Shown here one piece after another: positions 13,477 through 13,958 of a stretch of 13,958 nt of DNA (its first letter is position 1; the number at the start of each line of letters is the position of its first letter). The position numbers were made by a program, and so were the translations under genes. The notes under the pieces are model-generated. The model made no database searches. It saw nothing but the letters and a program-made list of their open reading frames with translations, and was not told the DNA's origin. Source of the DNA: Gammaproteobacteria bacterium (GTDB lineage: Bacteria > Pseudomonadota > Gammaproteobacteria > Steroidobacterales > Rariloculaceae). Where the stretch lies: NCBI GenBank assembly GCA_004357505.1, contig SMWC01000055.1, positions 1 through 13,958 on the forward strand, read 5' to 3'.

Positions 13477-13958
13477 GGTGCTTGCGGGACAGAATATCTC
13501 GTTAAGTTGATCGGCTAAGCGCAACCCTGCCTGAATCAAGCGCAACTTCACTAGATCGTTCGCGATCTGCAGATAATCCTCGTCGAGCCGGCGCGTCTCC
13601 GGATCGAATGCATAAATAATGGTCCTGAGCGACAGTCCTTCCGCCGCCCATTGGCGGGGTGGGCTCGGCTGGTGCCTGGCGGCCAGTAACATCACCATGG
13701 GCATGATATTGCGCGCATAGCGTGCAGCCGGCAGTTCATCTTCGCGAATCGCATCCGTATCCCAGAATCGATGCAGGTTGGTTCGCTCGTCGCCGAGAAA
13801 AACCTCTGTACTGGTGCCGCCGCGATCTGCCCGACGTCCGACGTGCAGTGGCTGGTGCAGGTCGACAATGAAATGTACGAGAAATTTCAAGGCTTCACTT
13901 CGCCGTTCCTGGGTGAGATTCTCGTCACGCAGACGCGAGTGAAAGTGCGCGATCGCCC
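13462..13958 (-). CDS. S1/P1-family nuclease, C-terminal part (runs off the window)
   Basis: A minus-strand frame remains open to the right edge, giving 165 full codons including the stop (164 residues); the N-terminus, with signal peptide and first zinc ligands, lies outside. The first TTG in this frame (13890) is an internal Leu, not a start. Residues 24-40 of the fragment, KFLVHFIVDLHQPLHVG, hold H-x3-D-x5-H (His28, Asp32, His38), and LHRFWD (61-66) holds H-x3-D (His62, Asp66). These match the spacing of P1 nuclease ligands His116, Asp120, His126, His149 and Asp153 of the trinuclear zinc site. RADRGG (42-47) is also typical. Family members are exported zinc enzymes cutting single-stranded DNA or RNA, and some are 3'-nucleotidases. 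All visible metal ligands are present. Confidence 0.88.
   Translation of the reverse strand, partial: AIAHFHSRLRDENLTQERRSEALKFLVHFIVDLHQPLHVGRRADRGGTSTEVFLGDERTNLHRFWDTDAIREDELPAARYARNIMPMVMLLAARHQPSPPRQWAAEGLSLRTIIYAFDPETRRLDEDYLQIANDLVKLRLIQAGLRLADQLNEIFCPASTSLSP

Noticed and set aside
13888..13890. TTG at 13890 as the start of a 142-residue protein
   Set aside because: The frame stays open to the edge and the upstream codons continue the S1/P1 pattern, so this Leu is internal to a truncated gene.

Overview
The window reads as a chromosomal segment of a Gram-negative proteobacterium, most likely a gammaproteobacterium. Supporting this are an outer-membrane beta-barrel protein ending in aromatic Phe, a periplasmic adaptor carrying the TolC-docking RLS motif, and family matches that look proteobacterial. 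Genus cannot be set from sequence alone. No tRNA, rRNA, transposase, CRISPR array or phage gene is visible, and nearly all DNA is coding.

Layout. (1) 1-285, minus: the N-terminal part of an exported protein of unknown function, with a good sigma70-like promoter, divergent from (2) an outer-membrane beta-barrel protein (419-1075, plus) that ends at a probable terminator. (3) A minus-strand transporter pair: an SLC13/DASS anion:Na+ symporter (2444-3805, GTG start) followed 18 nt later by a CPA1/NhaP-type Na+/H+ antiporter (1163-2425). (4) A TetR-family regulator (3990-4577, plus) with a palindrome over its probable promoter; its stop overlaps the stop of ahcY tail to tail. (5) A minus-strand S-adenosylmethionine-cycle operon: metK (6978-8138), a PfkB-family kinase that is probably adenosine kinase (6008-6946), and ahcY (4574-6001). 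(6) Divergent from metK, a plus-strand run with almost no spacing: trxB (8290-9240), a HlyD/MacA-type adaptor (9251-10378), a MacB/LolD-type ATPase (10382-11065) and two tandem FtsX/MacB-type permeases (11062-12273 and 12277-13476). (7) The C-terminal part of an S1/P1-type nuclease (13462-13958, minus), overlapping the end of the last permease gene.

How they work together. MetK makes SAM, methyltransferases turn it into SAH, AhcY splits SAH to homocysteine and adenosine, and the kinase would remove adenosine as AMP, pulling the reversible AhcY reaction forward. The symporter and antiporter together would form a sodium cycle. The trxB-to-permease run looks like one transcription unit: a cytosolic disulfide reductase joined to a split, heterodimeric MacB-like (type VII ABC) exporter that should use a TolC-like channel encoded elsewhere.

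Most worth a second look: a possible pseudoknotted, Shine-Dalgarno-occluding leader upstream of metK that matches no SAM or SAH riboswitch consensus I can recall; cysteine pairs placed to form disulfides in the adaptor hairpin and in one of the two permeases; and the link of trxB to this exporter. I found no clear evidence of a wholly new system.
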